Program-made: the position numbers and the translations under genes
Assembly (NCBI GenBank): GCA_028867035.1
Contig: JAGWHB010000002.1
Span: 148,852-212,851 of the forward strand
Direction of reading: 5' to 3'
DNA from: Nitrososphaerota archaeon
GTDB lineage: Archaea; Thermoproteota; Nitrososphaeria; Nitrososphaerales; Gagatemarchaeaceae
DNA: 64,000 nucleotides
Notes under the pieces: model-generated
Seen by the model: only the letters and a program-made list of their open reading frames with translations
Told to the model about the DNA's origin: nothing
Database searches by the model: none
Shown here: piece after piece, positions 24,262 to 33,010 of the stretch
Layout: every line of letters starts with the position of its first letter
Numbering within the stretch: the first letter of the stretch is position 1

Positions 24262-25542
24262 ATGGCTCAGAAATACGAGCTAAGACAGATGAACCAACCA
24301 AAACCAAACCCATTCGATAACGCGCTCGAGCAGCTTAGGATCGCTGCTGAGTACCTGAAGCTTGACGAAGGCCTACACCAGATGCTGGCCAGTCCAAAGA
24401 GACAGCTTACAGTCTCCCTCCCAGTGAAGATGGACAACGGAAGCATCCACGTCTTCACCGGCTACAGGGTACAATACAACGACGCGAGGGGACCATTCAA
24501 GGGCGGGATCAGATACCACCCCAACGTCTCCCTTGACGAAGTGAAGGCGTTGTCCGCCTGGATGACGTGGAAGACCAGCGTAGCCAACATACCCTACGGC
24601 GGTGCCAAGGGGGGCATCATATGCGACCCGAAGCACATGTCCCAGGGCGAGTTGGAACGCATGACCCGCCGATATGCGGCGGCCATCGCGCCGTTGATCG
24701 GCCCATACAAGGACATCCCCGCGCCGGACGTGTACACCAACGCCCAGATCATGGCCTGGATCGTCGACACATACAGCACCCTTGAAGGGTACATGACGCC
24801 CGGGGTTGTCACAGGCAAGCCAATCTCCCTCGGAGGTTCCCTCGGAAGGGACAAGGCTACCGGAAGGGGAGCCGTGTTCTGCACCGTCGAAGCTGCCAAG
24901 GTGAACAAGATCGACCTGAAGAAGGCCACGTTCGCGGTACAAGGGTACGGCAACGCGGGCTCGTTCTTCGCCGAGATCCTGCAGACCTACGGCGCCAAGA
25001 TGATGGGTGCGAGCGACTCCAGGGGAGCGATAGCGAGCAAGACGCCCATGGATGCTGACAAGCTCATCGCCTACAAGGCGAAGACCGGGTCGGTGGTCGG
25101 CTTCCCAGGAAGCCAGCCCATATCAGACAAGGAACTCCTTCAGATGGACGTCGACATCCTCAGTCCAGCGGCACTCGAGAACTCAATCCTACCCGACACA
25201 GCGAAGGGCATCAAGGCGAAGATCATCACGGAGTGCGCCAACGGACCGACGACTCCAGAGTCTGACAAGATACTGCACGCCAACAAGGTCTTCATGATCC
25301 CCGACATCCTGGCAAACTCAGGCGGCGTAATCGTAAGCTACCTGGAGTGGGTCCAGAACCTGGAAAGGATCGGCTGGTCGGAGGCTGAGGTCAACGACAT
25401 GCTGGAGAAGAAGATCACCGGCGCCTTCCACGACGTGCATGCAGCCAGCCTCAAGCACGGGACGGACATGAGGACGGCCGCCATGATAGTGGGGGTCGGC
25501 AGGGTCGCCGAAGCGGTCAAGACACTCGGCACATTCCCATAG
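24262..25542 (+). CDS. gdhA: glutamate dehydrogenase
   Basis: 426 residues, hexameric GDH length. PYGGAKGGI (Lys116) is the catalytic segment, with RGPFKGGIRYHP binding glutamate and GYGNAGSF (228-235) forming the dinucleotide loop. It converts glutamate and NAD(P) to 2-oxoglutarate and ammonium, or the reverse. In peptide-using archaea it works catabolically. AUG start after a near-ideal promoter and few rare codons suggest strong expression. A short T-run (CGTTTTTGG) about 50 bases after the stop may end transcription. Confidence 0.95.
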   Translation: MAQKYELRQMNQPKPNPFDNALEQLRIAAEYLKLDEGLHQMLASPKRQLTVSLPVKMDNGSIHVFTGYRVQYNDARGPFKGGIRYHPNVSLDEVKALSAWMTWKTSVANIPYGGAKGGIICDPKHMSQGELERMTRRYAAAIAPLIGPYKDIPAPDVYTNAQIMAWIVDTYSTLEGYMTPGVVTGKPISLGGSLGRDKATGRGAVFCTVEAAKVNKIDLKKATFAVQGYGNAGSFFAEILQTYGAKMMGASDSRGAIASKTPMDADKLIAYKAKTGSVVGFPGSQPISDKELLQMDVDILSPAALENSILPDTAKGIKAKIITECANGPTTPESDKILHANKVFMIPDILANSGGVIVSYLEWVQNLERIGWSEAEVNDMLEKKITGAFHDVHAASLKHGTDMRTAAMIVGVGRVAEAVKTLGTFP

Positions 25543-25662
25543 ACACACGACACGCAAACACCAGGGCGCCCTCGGAAGTCCGATGGCGCTCCTCTCCCGT
25601 TTTTGGCAAGATCAGACGAGGCCCTTGGCCCTGGTCTCTCGCGCTGGTCGCCAATATTAGGC

Positions 25663-26577
25663 CTAGCTGTCCGAAGTTATCTTGGCTTCGATCTCCCTGA
25701 CCAGGGAGCTGCTGCCTATGTACAGGGGGGACCTTTCGGCGAGGACCGAGGGCACGATGTCCAGGACGTTTCGCCTCCCGTCGCTCGCATAGCCTCCCGC
25801 CTGTTCGTTGATGAAGGCCATGGGGGCCGACTCGTAGAGGACCCTGAGCTTCCCGCCGGGCTTCGCGACGAGGGCAGGATAGGAGAATATCCCTCCCCTG
25901 GCGAGCACCTGGTTGTAGTCTCCCACGAATGTCCCGCAATACCTGTTCCTCAGCCCTTTCTCCTCCAGCGTGTGCCAGAACTGCGCGACGGCCGGGATCC
26001 AATCCTTCCTCTTGCCCCCGAAACCGTAGACTTCGGGCTTGGCGGGGAGCATGAGGTTGACCCCCAGGAGCTCGAACGATATCGCACTCCCTTCCCTCAC
26101 GGCGACGAACCTGTGGACCCCCTTGCCGAAGGAGAAGGTCAGGGTCATCATCCCGCCGTAGGTGACATACAGCGCGCCGACGAGGTCCCTCCCCGAGGTG
26201 GGGAGCTTCTTAGAATAGAACCCGAATATGCTCCCGATCGGATTGTTCGTCTCCACGTTGGAGCTCCCGTCCAACGGGTCCATGGCGACGCTGACGCTGC
26301 CCTTCGCCTCCGCGGGCTCGGCCATCTCCTCCGATGCGACCTCCGCCGCGAACCCTGTCCCGGTGAGTGCCTCGACGAAGACGTCGTTGGAGTAGACGTC
26401 GATCGCCTTCTGGGTCTCTCCCGATGGGTTCACCTCCGAGAGCAGGCCGGACTTGAACGGGATGCTCTCCCAGACCATCAGGCTCGATTTGGCTATCGCC
26501 GTTGTCAGGCCGGAGAGGTCTTCTGGCGCGTTGAGCCTCAGGAATTCTTCCAGCTTCAACTCTGACATCTCTGCCAT
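25663..26577 (-). CDS. fbp: fructose-1,6-bisphosphatase class I
   Basis: 304 residues. The metal site MDPLDGSSNVETNNPIGSIF and the substrate regions RYCGTFVGDYNQVLARGGIF and FINEQAGGYASDG are class I FBPase signatures. It removes the 1-phosphate of fructose 1,6-bisphosphate in gluconeogenesis. Many archaea use the unrelated FBP aldolase/phosphatase instead, so a class I enzyme beside a DhnA aldolase is worth noting. A start at the second Met (26568) is also possible. It is divergent from the aldolase gene, 89 bases apart by the predicted starts. Confidence 0.9.
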   Translation of the reverse strand: MAEMSELKLEEFLRLNAPEDLSGLTTAIAKSSLMVWESIPFKSGLLSEVNPSGETQKAIDVYSNDVFVEALTGTGFAAEVASEEMAEPAEAKGSVSVAMDPLDGSSNVETNNPIGSIFGFYSKKLPTSGRDLVGALYVTYGGMMTLTFSFGKGVHRFVAVREGSAISFELLGVNLMLPAKPEVYGFGGKRKDWIPAVAQFWHTLEEKGLRNRYCGTFVGDYNQVLARGGIFSYPALVAKPGGKLRVLYESAPMAFINEQAGGYASDGRRNVLDIVPSVLAERSPLYIGSSSLVREIEAKITSDS

Positions 26578-26637
26578 GTCGGCCTATTAGAGATATGGCG
26601 GGCGCCTTCGTTGAGACGGCTCCGCTCAGTAAACCTG

Positions 26638-26645
26638 TTAAATAC
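26638..26645 (+). promoter_or_regulatory. TATA box of the aldolase gene
   Basis: TTAAATAC is identical to the gdhA box and is centred 26 bases before the ATG at 26667. It decides the start, since the longer frame from 26595 would begin upstream of the promoter. Confidence 0.6.
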
Positions 26646-26666
26646 CGAGGAGCCGGGTTCGGGCCG

Positions 26667-27416
26667 ATGAAGCAGGACAGGATGTCTGCCTTCCTGAGGG
26701 ACGGCAGGAGCATGCTGCTGGCCTACGACCAGGGCCTCGAGCACGGCCCTTCAGTGGACTTCGACGACAGGAACGTCGATCCAGCGATGATAATGGAGAC
26801 CGCGGTGAAGGGGAAGTTCAACGGCGTTGTGTTCCAGAAGGGGGTCGCAGAGAGGTTCTATGACGGAAAGGTCCCTTTGATTGTGAAGCTGAACGGGAAG
26901 ACGAGCCTACCGAAGGGAGAGCCCGTTTCTAGGCAGGTGTGCAGCGTCGAGCAGGCTGTGTCCCTTGGGGCGAAGGGGGTGGGGTACACCATCTACCTTG
27001 GGAGTGGCTTCGAGGGGGAGATGTTCGCGGAGTTCGGCAGGATACAGGAGCAGGCGCACGAAAGAGGGATGCCGGCGGTCGCCTGGATCTATCCTCGGGG
27101 GGCCGCGGTCCAGAACGACACCTCGAAGGAGATAGTGGCCTACGCGGCCAGGACAGGCCTGGAGCTCGGGGCCGACGCTGTCAAGATCAAATACACGGGA
27201 GACTCGGAGAGTTTCTCCTGGGCGGTGAAGTCGGCGGCCGGGGTGAAAGTATTCATGAGCGGGGGGCCAAAAGCGCAGACGGACGAGGATTTCCTCCGGC
27301 AGGTTCAGGGCGTCATGGATGCAGGGGCGACAGGACTTGCCGTGGGCCGGAACGTCTGGCAGAACAAGGACCCCCTGGCGATGGCGGACAAGCTCAGAAA
27401 AATAATCTTCGGCTAG
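26667..27416 (+). CDS. class I fructose-bisphosphate aldolase, DhnA type
   Basis: 249 residues. LLAYDQGLEHGPSVDF at the N-terminus and the Schiff-base lysine in ADAVKIKYTGD identify the archaeal class IA (DhnA) aldolase; MSGGPKAQTDEDFL and AVGRNVWQNKDP bind phosphate. It condenses dihydroxyacetone phosphate and glyceraldehyde-3-phosphate. The start is the leaderless ATG. Together with tpiA and fbp this completes the path from triose phosphate to fructose-6-phosphate within 4 kb. Confidence 0.93.
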   Translation: MKQDRMSAFLRDGRSMLLAYDQGLEHGPSVDFDDRNVDPAMIMETAVKGKFNGVVFQKGVAERFYDGKVPLIVKLNGKTSLPKGEPVSRQVCSVEQAVSLGAKGVGYTIYLGSGFEGEMFAEFGRIQEQAHERGMPAVAWIYPRGAAVQNDTSKEIVAYAARTGLELGADAVKIKYTGDSESFSWAVKSAAGVKVFMSGGPKAQTDEDFLRQVQGVMDAGATGLAVGRNVWQNKDPLAMADKLRKIIFG

Positions 27417-27422
27417 GCCGGG

Positions 27423-28367
27423 CTACTTCGAGAGCAGTCTCCAGGACAGCACTATCCCGAGGACCGAGAGCAGCGCGGCGAACCCGGCCAGCACGCTGAA
27501 GTCGACCCAGAGGGGCGCCAGGACTGTGTAGCCGGTGGCGGAGGCCGACCCGAGCAGCATCTGCCTCACGCCGTCGACCGCGTAGCTGACGGGGTTGAAT
27601 TTCACCACTGTCTGGAGCCAGTCGGGCATGATCCTGACGGGGAGCATCGCGTTGCTTGCGAAGAGCAGAGGGAGGTTGAGCAGGTTGATTATGGCCATCT
27701 GGGTCTGCCAGTCGCTGGACCTCAGTGCGAGCATGACGAAGAGCGCCGAAAGGCCGAATGACATGAGGAAGAGCATCACGAATGTCCCGCCTATGGTCAG
27801 GGCGCTGAAGTAGGTGGTGTCCATGCCGAGGGCCACGGCGATGCCCAGGACGATGGCCGCCTGGATCAACGAACGGATGACGCTCTGAAGGACCTTGCTT
27901 GACACTATGGCCCCGCGGCCGACCGGGGTGCTCATGGCTTTGTTCATGAACCCGAACCTTCTATCCCAAACCACTGACATCCCGGCGAATGCAGCAGTGA
28001 AAAGTATGATGAAGGCCAGCATGCCTGCCCCGAGGTATGAGAAGTAGCTGGTCGAGCCGAAGGTGCCCAGGTTCACCGCGTTGATCTCAGCCTGGGTCAC
28101 GCCCGGCTGGCTGGAGAAGAGCCCGGTGATGTTGAAGGCCTTGCCGAAGAGTCCGAGCCACACGACAGGCTGGATTAGCGAGATGAACAGCTGGATCGGG
28201 TTCTTGTACCATTTGATGAGGTCTCTGTTGGTGAGCGCCCAGAGGCCGTGAAGGGGGCTCTTGTTGAGCTTCGGGGCGGCCCTGAAGCTCCGCTCCCGCG
28301 CAACTCTTGTCTCCTCGACGAGCTGCTCCTGGGCGGTCACAGTCGACCTGGTCAGATCTTCTGCCAT
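27423..28367 (-). CDS. ABC-2 type exporter permease
   Basis: 314 residues with six membrane segments and a cytosolic N-terminal 55 residues. RDLIKWYKNPIQLFISLIQP before the first helix and WLQTVVKFNPVSYAVDGVRQ near the end are the ABC2 membrane signatures. It pairs with the ATPase upstream, seven bases away, to export an unknown compound. By family, drugs or lipids are likely. Confidence 0.9.
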   Translation of the reverse strand: MAEDLTRSTVTAQEQLVEETRVARERSFRAAPKLNKSPLHGLWALTNRDLIKWYKNPIQLFISLIQPVVWLGLFGKAFNITGLFSSQPGVTQAEINAVNLGTFGSTSYFSYLGAGMLAFIILFTAAFAGMSVVWDRRFGFMNKAMSTPVGRGAIVSSKVLQSVIRSLIQAAIVLGIAVALGMDTTYFSALTIGGTFVMLFLMSFGLSALFVMLALRSSDWQTQMAIINLLNLPLLFASNAMLPVRIMPDWLQTVVKFNPVSYAVDGVRQMLLGSASATGYTVLAPLWVDFSVLAGFAALLSVLGIVLSWRLLSK

Positions 28368-28374
28368 CGCAAGG

Positions 28375-29379
28375 TCACCTGCGCGCCCTCATCATGGTCA
28401 CCCTCTGCTTCAACGCGTCCATCTTGTTTGACTCCTCCTCCCTCAGGCTGCGGCCGGTGAATTCGAGGTATGCTTCGTCCAGGGTCGGCTTGGTCAGGGA
28501 GATCTTGGTCACGTGGAGCCCCTTCGAGCGGACCAGGTCGATTATCTGTATGGAGGACTCCTCCCCGACCTCCGATTTTATCCTGTATTCGCGGCCAGTC
28601 TTCTTGACTTCCTTCACCAGGGGGATCTGCTTGATTTCGTCGGATATGTCGGGTTCAGTCTCCGCGACCCCTACCACTATCACGTCCCCTCCTATGCTTG
28701 CCTTCAGCTCGGTGGGGGTACCGATCTTGACTATGCGGCCGTGGTCGATAATGGCTATCCTGTCGCAAAGGGAGTCTGCCTCCTCCAGGTAATGGGTTGT
28801 GAGGAACAGGGTCATCCCATATTGCTCCTTCAGCATCCGGATGTAGTTCCAGACCGCGGTCCTGGTCTGGACATCGAGGCCCAGGGTGGGCTCGTCCAAG
28901 AAGAGGAGTTTTGGGTAGTTGATCAGTCCGCTCGCCAGCTCCAGCCGCCTCCTCATGCCTCCCGAATAGGTGCTGACCTTCCTGGTCGCAGCCTCTTCGA
29001 GCTCCACAAGCTTTAGGAGTTCCATGGCGTGCTGCTTCGAGTCGCTCCTCGGGATCCCGTAGAGGTCCGCGCAGAGTATGATGTTCTGCAATCCGGTCAG
29101 GTCTTCGTCCGCCGTGTACTCCTGAGGGACCACCCCGACGTTTCTCCTCACTTCGGTCGCGTGCCTGTGGATGTCCAGGCCGTCGATCTCGGCCTTCCCC
29201 CCCGAGGCCCTCAGGAGGGTCGTGAGCATGTTGATCGTTGTCGTCTTCCCTGCGCCGTTGGGCCCGAGGAAACCGAAGATCTCTCCTTCTTCGACCCCGA
29301 ATGAAACTCCGTCCACGGCCTTCAGATTTCCGAAGCTCTTCGACAGCCCCTCCACTTTGACTATCGCTTGCTTGCTCAA
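28375..29379 (-). CDS. ABC exporter ATPase, DrrA type
   Basis: 334 residues. Walker A is GPNGAGKTTT, the signature motif YSGGMRRRLELAS, Walker B LLFLDEPTLGLD, with a His switch in LTTHYLEEAD. The extra C-terminal domain (about 225-334) is usual in DrrA-like exporters. Its ATG overlaps the padR stop by four bases, so regulator, ATPase and permease form one operon. Confidence 0.93.
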   Translation of the reverse strand: MSKQAIVKVEGLSKSFGNLKAVDGVSFGVEEGEIFGFLGPNGAGKTTTINMLTTLLRASGGKAEIDGLDIHRHATEVRRNVGVVPQEYTADEDLTGLQNIILCADLYGIPRSDSKQHAMELLKLVELEEAATRKVSTYSGGMRRRLELASGLINYPKLLFLDEPTLGLDVQTRTAVWNYIRMLKEQYGMTLFLTTHYLEEADSLCDRIAIIDHGRIVKIGTPTELKASIGGDVIVVGVAETEPDISDEIKQIPLVKEVKKTGREYRIKSEVGEESSIQIIDLVRSKGLHVTKISLTKPTLDEAYLEFTGRSLREEESNKMDALKQRVTMMRARR

Positions 29380-29813
29380 GACGGTGCCCCCAGCTTCTGT
29401 AGCCTGTTGCTGAGCTCTCTTATTTGACTCGTGGTCTCGGAGAGCTTGCTCTTGTCCGAACCCGCAAGGTCCTCAAGATACGACACGTAGCTAGAGATCA
29501 AGCCCACGACTTCCTTTGGTGAGCGGGGCGAGCTCCCTGCGTCGCCGATCCAGGCCAAGGGCCGCTCTATCTCCTCCCGACCCCTGGATGTCAGGCTGTA
29601 CCTCTTGTCCTCGGACCTTTTCAGGAGACCCTCGGTCACGAGCGAGTCCAGCATTGGGTAGATGGATCCGGGCGAGGGCCTCCACCAGCCCTGCGCGTTG
29701 GCTTCCATCACGTCCATTATCTCCACACCATTCCGGGGTTGGTCCCTGACTATCAGCAGGATCCACTTCCGTAACCCCTTGTGAGTGCGTTTTGCCCAAT
29801 CTAGGTTGAACAT
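29376..29813 (-). CDS. PadR family transcription regulator
   Basis: 145 residues. The winged helix has RKWILLIVRDQPRNGVEIMD, then GWWRPSPGSIYPMLDSLVTE and the wing KRSEDKRYSLTSRGREEIE; the C-terminus is a dimerisation helix. PadR proteins repress their own operon and respond to toxic ligands. Here it leads an exporter operon and has repeated sites upstream of its start, which fits autoregulation. Confidence 0.9.
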   Translation of the reverse strand: MFNLDWAKRTHKGLRKWILLIVRDQPRNGVEIMDVMEANAQGWWRPSPGSIYPMLDSLVTEGLLKRSEDKRYSLTSRGREEIERPLAWIGDAGSSPRSPKEVVGLISSYVSYLEDLAGSDKSKLSETTSQIRELSNRLQKLGAPS

Positions 29814-29827
29814 GTTTTCACGTTAAC

Positions 29828-29870
29828 GATATCGGAAGATGGATATCGGAAATATATCAATATTTCGGAA
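29828..29870. promoter_or_regulatory. repeated site upstream of padR, probable operator
   Basis: GATATCGGAA occurs at 29828 and again at 29842 (14-base spacing), and a related ATATTTCGGAA ends at 29870. GATATC itself is palindromic. The block sits 15-57 bases before the PadR start, over the expected promoter, so it is a good candidate for PadR binding. Confidence 0.55.
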
Positions 29871-30013
29871 CGCGGCGAATCGTAACCCCGGTTCGGCGCC
29901 ACTACCGCATCGGGCTCCCGCTCACACCAGTGCCATGACTTGGCCAAATGCATCATTACGGCAATAGAGGAAAGATGCCGGGGAAAATCAGACCCGAGCG
30001 CGAAAAGCTGGCA

Positions 30014-30625
30014 TCAGTGAACGAGGTTGGGTTTGGAGCTGATGGACAGCATGTACGCCCTGAAGGATTCGTAGAGCGACCAATAGAGTCTCCTGTCCCC
30101 CAGATTCTTCACCATGGCCGCGGAACCCTCCTCGGCCATCACGGCAAACTCTGCGACCTGTCTTGGATTGACCCCCGGCTTCAGGTACCCCCTGGCCTGG
30201 GCTTTCTTGAGATAGCGCTCGGTCTCATCGACCCACAGTCCGAGAACCTCGCGGAGCTTGTCCCTGAAGGCCTGGTCGACGGGGGACATCTCCTGTGTGA
30301 GATTGTTTAGCGGACATCCGAGGGACAGATCCTCATCCGAAGTGCTTTCCATCAGTTTCCGAAACCTGACGATCATGCCCTGCACCGGATTCTCGTAGGC
30401 GGCGAGAGGTCTTGTCCATCGATCTAACATCATTTCCTTGAGGACCTCGTCGGCAAGAGCGTATCCCAGGTCGTCCTTTGTGTGGAAGTAGTGGAAGAAA
30501 GCCCCTTCGGTCACGCCTGCCTTGGACACTATTTCCTTGACACTCGAAGCCCTGAACCCGTTCCGGTATATGGTATCGAAGGCCGCGCTCAGGATCTGGG
30601 CACGAGTCTTCTCGGGGTCTCTCAT
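30014..30625 (-). CDS. TetR family repressor
   Basis: 203 residues. N-terminal HTH: RAQILSAAFDTIYRNGFRAS, then KEIVSKAGVTEGAFFHYFHT. The ligand domain has LGCPLNNLTQEMSPVD, shared by a TetR subgroup that regulates small dehydrogenases and efflux genes. It is divergent from the SDR gene, and a repeat matching a site at the SDR start overlaps its own TATA box. The 200 bases between it and padR hold nothing else I can identify. Confidence 0.9.
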   Translation of the reverse strand: MRDPEKTRAQILSAAFDTIYRNGFRASSVKEIVSKAGVTEGAFFHYFHTKDDLGYALADEVLKEMMLDRWTRPLAAYENPVQGMIVRFRKLMESTSDEDLSLGCPLNNLTQEMSPVDQAFRDKLREVLGLWVDETERYLKKAQARGYLKPGVNPRQVAEFAVMAEEGSAAMVKNLGDRRLYWSLYESFRAYMLSISSKPNLVH

Positions 30626-30657
30626 GCTCTTTGATGAACGAAGGTGGACTGCCTAAT

Positions 30658-30671
30658 ATAGTCTTTACTAT
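30658..30671. promoter_or_regulatory. TetR operator O1
   Basis: ATAGT-CTTT-ACTAT is an inverted repeat 33 bases before the tetR ATG and overlaps a minus-strand TATA box (TATATTAG). Binding here would block tetR transcription. It shares its half-site and spacing with O2. Confidence 0.6.
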
Positions 30672-30713
30672 GCTGGGAAGAGAGAGTTATTCAGGGAATA
30701 TCGCCCCTGAACC

Positions 30714-30721
30714 CTTAAGTA
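30714..30721 (+). promoter_or_regulatory. TATA box of the SDR gene
   Basis: CTTAAGTA is centred 27 bases before the ATG at 30745 and therefore fixes the start over an upstream ATG at 30631. Confidence 0.5.
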
Positions 30722-30730
30722 GTCTGTGGC

Positions 30731-30748
30731 ACATAGTGCTCACTATGT
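30731..30748. promoter_or_regulatory. TetR operator O2 at the SDR start
   Basis: ACATAGTG-CT-CACTATGT is a perfect 8+8 palindrome that covers the SDR start codon and predicted transcription start. Its core ATAGT-N4-ACTAT equals O1. Confidence 0.65.
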
Positions 30749-31578
30749 CGATGGCCCCGGGAACCTCGTCCGTCGCGGAAGGACGGAGGGCAAGGCTTCT
30801 TGAAGGGAAGACGGCCGTGATCTACGGAGCTGCAGGAGGAGTCGGTAGCAGCGTGGCCAAAGCATTTGCCAGGGAGGGAGCTGAGGTCTTCTTGGCGGGG
30901 CGGACCCTCAGCTCGCTGGAGAAGGTGGCGGGAGAGATTTCTGCGGAAGGCGGACGCGCAAGTGCCGCCGCGGTGAATGCCCTCGTTCCCTCAGAGATCG
31001 GGGCCCACCTGAACCGGATTGTCGAAGGATCTGGGAGATTGGACATATCTTTCAACCTGATTGGATCGTCGGTCGGGATGGGGAGGACCCTGACGAACAT
31101 CCCCGAAGCGAGGTTCCTGGAGCTTGCCTTCTCGGTGGTAAACTCGAACTTCCTGACCTCGACGGCGGCAGCCCGTCACATGGAAGGTCAGGGCAGCGGG
31201 GTCATTTTAGGCCTCAGCGCCATAACAGCAAGGATCCCTAGGGCAAACCAGGGCGGATTCGCGATCGGCGGCGCGGCCATGGAGGCACTCTTCAGACAAC
31301 TGGCGCTGGAAGTAGGGCCCAGAGGAGTGCGCGTGGTGTGCATTCGTACCCATGGAACCCCGGACAACCCGACCCTCCAGGAGGTGTTCGCTGAGTTCGC
31401 GAGGCAGAGGGGGACGACGGTGGCAGAGGTCGAGAGCTCTGAGGCAAGCGCGTTGGCGCTGAAGAGGCTCCCCCGACTTCACGAAGTGGCTAACGCAGCG
31501 GTCTTGATGGCGTCCGACTACGCGAGCGCGATCACGGGGACCGCAGCGGACGCGAGCTGCGGCGACATCGTCGATTAG
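30745..31578 (+). CDS. short-chain dehydrogenase/reductase
   Basis: 277 residues. Rossmann start TAVIYGAAGGVGSSVAKAFA (TG-x3-G-x-G type with Tyr-Gly-Ala), GRLDISFNLIGSS in place of NNAG. The usual catalytic Ser-Tyr-x3-Lys is not intact: after GLSAITARIPRANQGGFAIG there is no YxxxK where expected, so it may be an atypical or inactive member. The leaderless ATG lies under a TetR-type operator. Substrate unknown. Confidence 0.82.
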   Translation: MSMAPGTSSVAEGRRARLLEGKTAVIYGAAGGVGSSVAKAFAREGAEVFLAGRTLSSLEKVAGEISAEGGRASAAAVNALVPSEIGAHLNRIVEGSGRLDISFNLIGSSVGMGRTLTNIPEARFLELAFSVVNSNFLTSTAAARHMEGQGSGVILGLSAITARIPRANQGGFAIGGAAMEALFRQLALEVGPRGVRVVCIRTHGTPDNPTLQEVFAEFARQRGTTVAEVESSEASALALKRLPRLHEVANAAVLMASDYASAITGTAADASCGDIVD

Positions 31579-31711
31579 GACCTCGTCTCGCCGGCCCTGA
31601 TAATTTCGGTAATCGACGTCCAAGGCTTGGATTGGATTCGACCTGTAGATTCTAATCCATCCGGGGTTGCAGCGCTGCAACAGTTGAGGGGATTACGGAC
31701 CCTTTTGTGAG

Positions 31712-31784
31712 TAGCCCGGCCAGGATTCGAACCTGGGTCGAAGGCTCCAGAGGCCCCCATCCTTGACCACTAGACGACCGGGCT
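31712..31784 (-). tRNA. tRNA-Gln (CTG)
   Basis: Seventy-three bases form a cloverleaf: acceptor AGCCCGG/CCGGGCT with discriminator A, anticodon loop CTCTGGA with anticodon CTG (reads CAG), T arm CCAGG-TTCGAAT-CCTGG. A1-U72 is usual for archaeal tRNA-Gln. No intron or encoded CCA. A TATA box (TTTTATCA on the minus strand) lies about 30 bases upstream. Confidence 0.92.
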
Positions 31785-31823
31785 GCGTTTTGAAAGAGCG
31801 AATTCAGTGTTGATAAAAGCGTT

Positions 31824-32969
31824 CTACCGCTTCGCTCTCTGTTTGGTTACGGCCACGCGCTTTGGGGCCGCACCGAGCTCTTCCATGACACTGCCCATCG
31901 AATCCAGCGCCTTCCTGAGCACCTCCGGAGAAAGGATGCCGAAGTGGCCTATCCTGATCATCCTGTCCTTGTCGTCGTAGATTCCCCTCGAGACCATGAC
32001 GTGGTGCTCCTTCTCCAGCGTCTTCTGGATAGGGCCGGCTTTCCCATCTTCGACCCAGAATGAGGTGACCGTGTCCGCCCTGTGCCCCTCCTCTGCTACA
32101 AGCTTCTGTCCCCAACCCTCGACCTTGCTCCTAGTCAGCTCCCCCAGCTTCTTGTGGCGGGCCCATCTGTTCTCGATCCCCTCCGCCTTGGCCTCAAACA
32201 TCGCCTCCCTCAACCCGAGGAGGACCTGGGTCGCCGGGGTCGCGAGGTACATCTTCGGGTCTTCCATGATCGGCTTCCATCTGAGGAGGTTCATGTAGTA
32301 TGATTCGATCGGCGCCTTGCGCTTCTCCATGTGCTCGATGGCTTTCTGAGAGGCCGCGATGAGGACCGCCCCCGGAGCGCCAGCCAGGGCCTTCTGGGAC
32401 GCAGTGAAGACTATGTCAGCGCCCAGCCTGTCGAAGTCGAGTGGAACACCGCCGATTGCGCAGACCGAGTCGACCACGGAGAGCACCCCGGCCTTCGAGC
32501 ACTCCTCGACGAGCTCGGTGACTGGGTTGAGGACTGAGCTCGAAGTGTCGACGTGGGTGATGAAGACCACGGAGTACTTGGCCTTGCGGAGCTTCTTCCG
32601 GAGAGTGTCAGGGTCTCCCGCCTTCCCCCCCGTGAACTCGAGGTGGTCCGCCCTCGCCCCGTGGATCTGGTTGAGCATGAGCATCCTGCGTCCGAAGTAG
32701 CCTGTGCTGAGGGTAAGCGTCCTGTCCCCATGAGACACGAGGCTGACCACCGACGACTCCATGCCGATGGTCCCCGAGCCCGTGAAAACGAACTGCGTCC
32801 CCTTTTCATTATTGAAAACGTACCTGGCGAGCCCGACCGTCTCCTTGAACATGGAATAGAACTCGGCCCCGACGTGCGGCAACTGCGGCCCGGCCATCGC
32901 CTCTCTGACGCGCTTGGAAAGGTTCGTGGGGCCTGGGATCAGCAGGAGCATGTCCTCCATCGGAGACAC
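31824..32969 (-). CDS. class V aminotransferase (alanine/serine-glyoxylate type)
   Basis: 381 residues. LLLIPGPTNLSKRVREAM at the N-terminus, FTGSGTIGMESSV, the Asp of SVVDSVCAIGGVPLDFD and the PLP lysine in FTASQKALAGAPG mark the alanine-glyoxylate/serine-pyruvate branch of class V. In archaea such enzymes can also serve serine synthesis. The phosphoserine phosphatase-like gene 41 bases upstream in the same direction supports a role in serine metabolism, which is inference. Confidence 0.88.
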   Translation of the reverse strand: MSPMEDMLLLIPGPTNLSKRVREAMAGPQLPHVGAEFYSMFKETVGLARYVFNNEKGTQFVFTGSGTIGMESSVVSLVSHGDRTLTLSTGYFGRRMLMLNQIHGARADHLEFTGGKAGDPDTLRKKLRKAKYSVVFITHVDTSSSVLNPVTELVEECSKAGVLSVVDSVCAIGGVPLDFDRLGADIVFTASQKALAGAPGAVLIAASQKAIEHMEKRKAPIESYYMNLLRWKPIMEDPKMYLATPATQVLLGLREAMFEAKAEGIENRWARHKKLGELTRSKVEGWGQKLVAEEGHRADTVTSFWVEDGKAGPIQKTLEKEHHVMVSRGIYDDKDRMIRIGHFGILSPEVLRKALDSMGSVMEELGAAPKRVAVTKQRAKR

Positions 32970-33010
32970 CTAAGCTTGTCCCGCGCCGAGCGGGTAAAAA
33001 AGGGCTCGCC

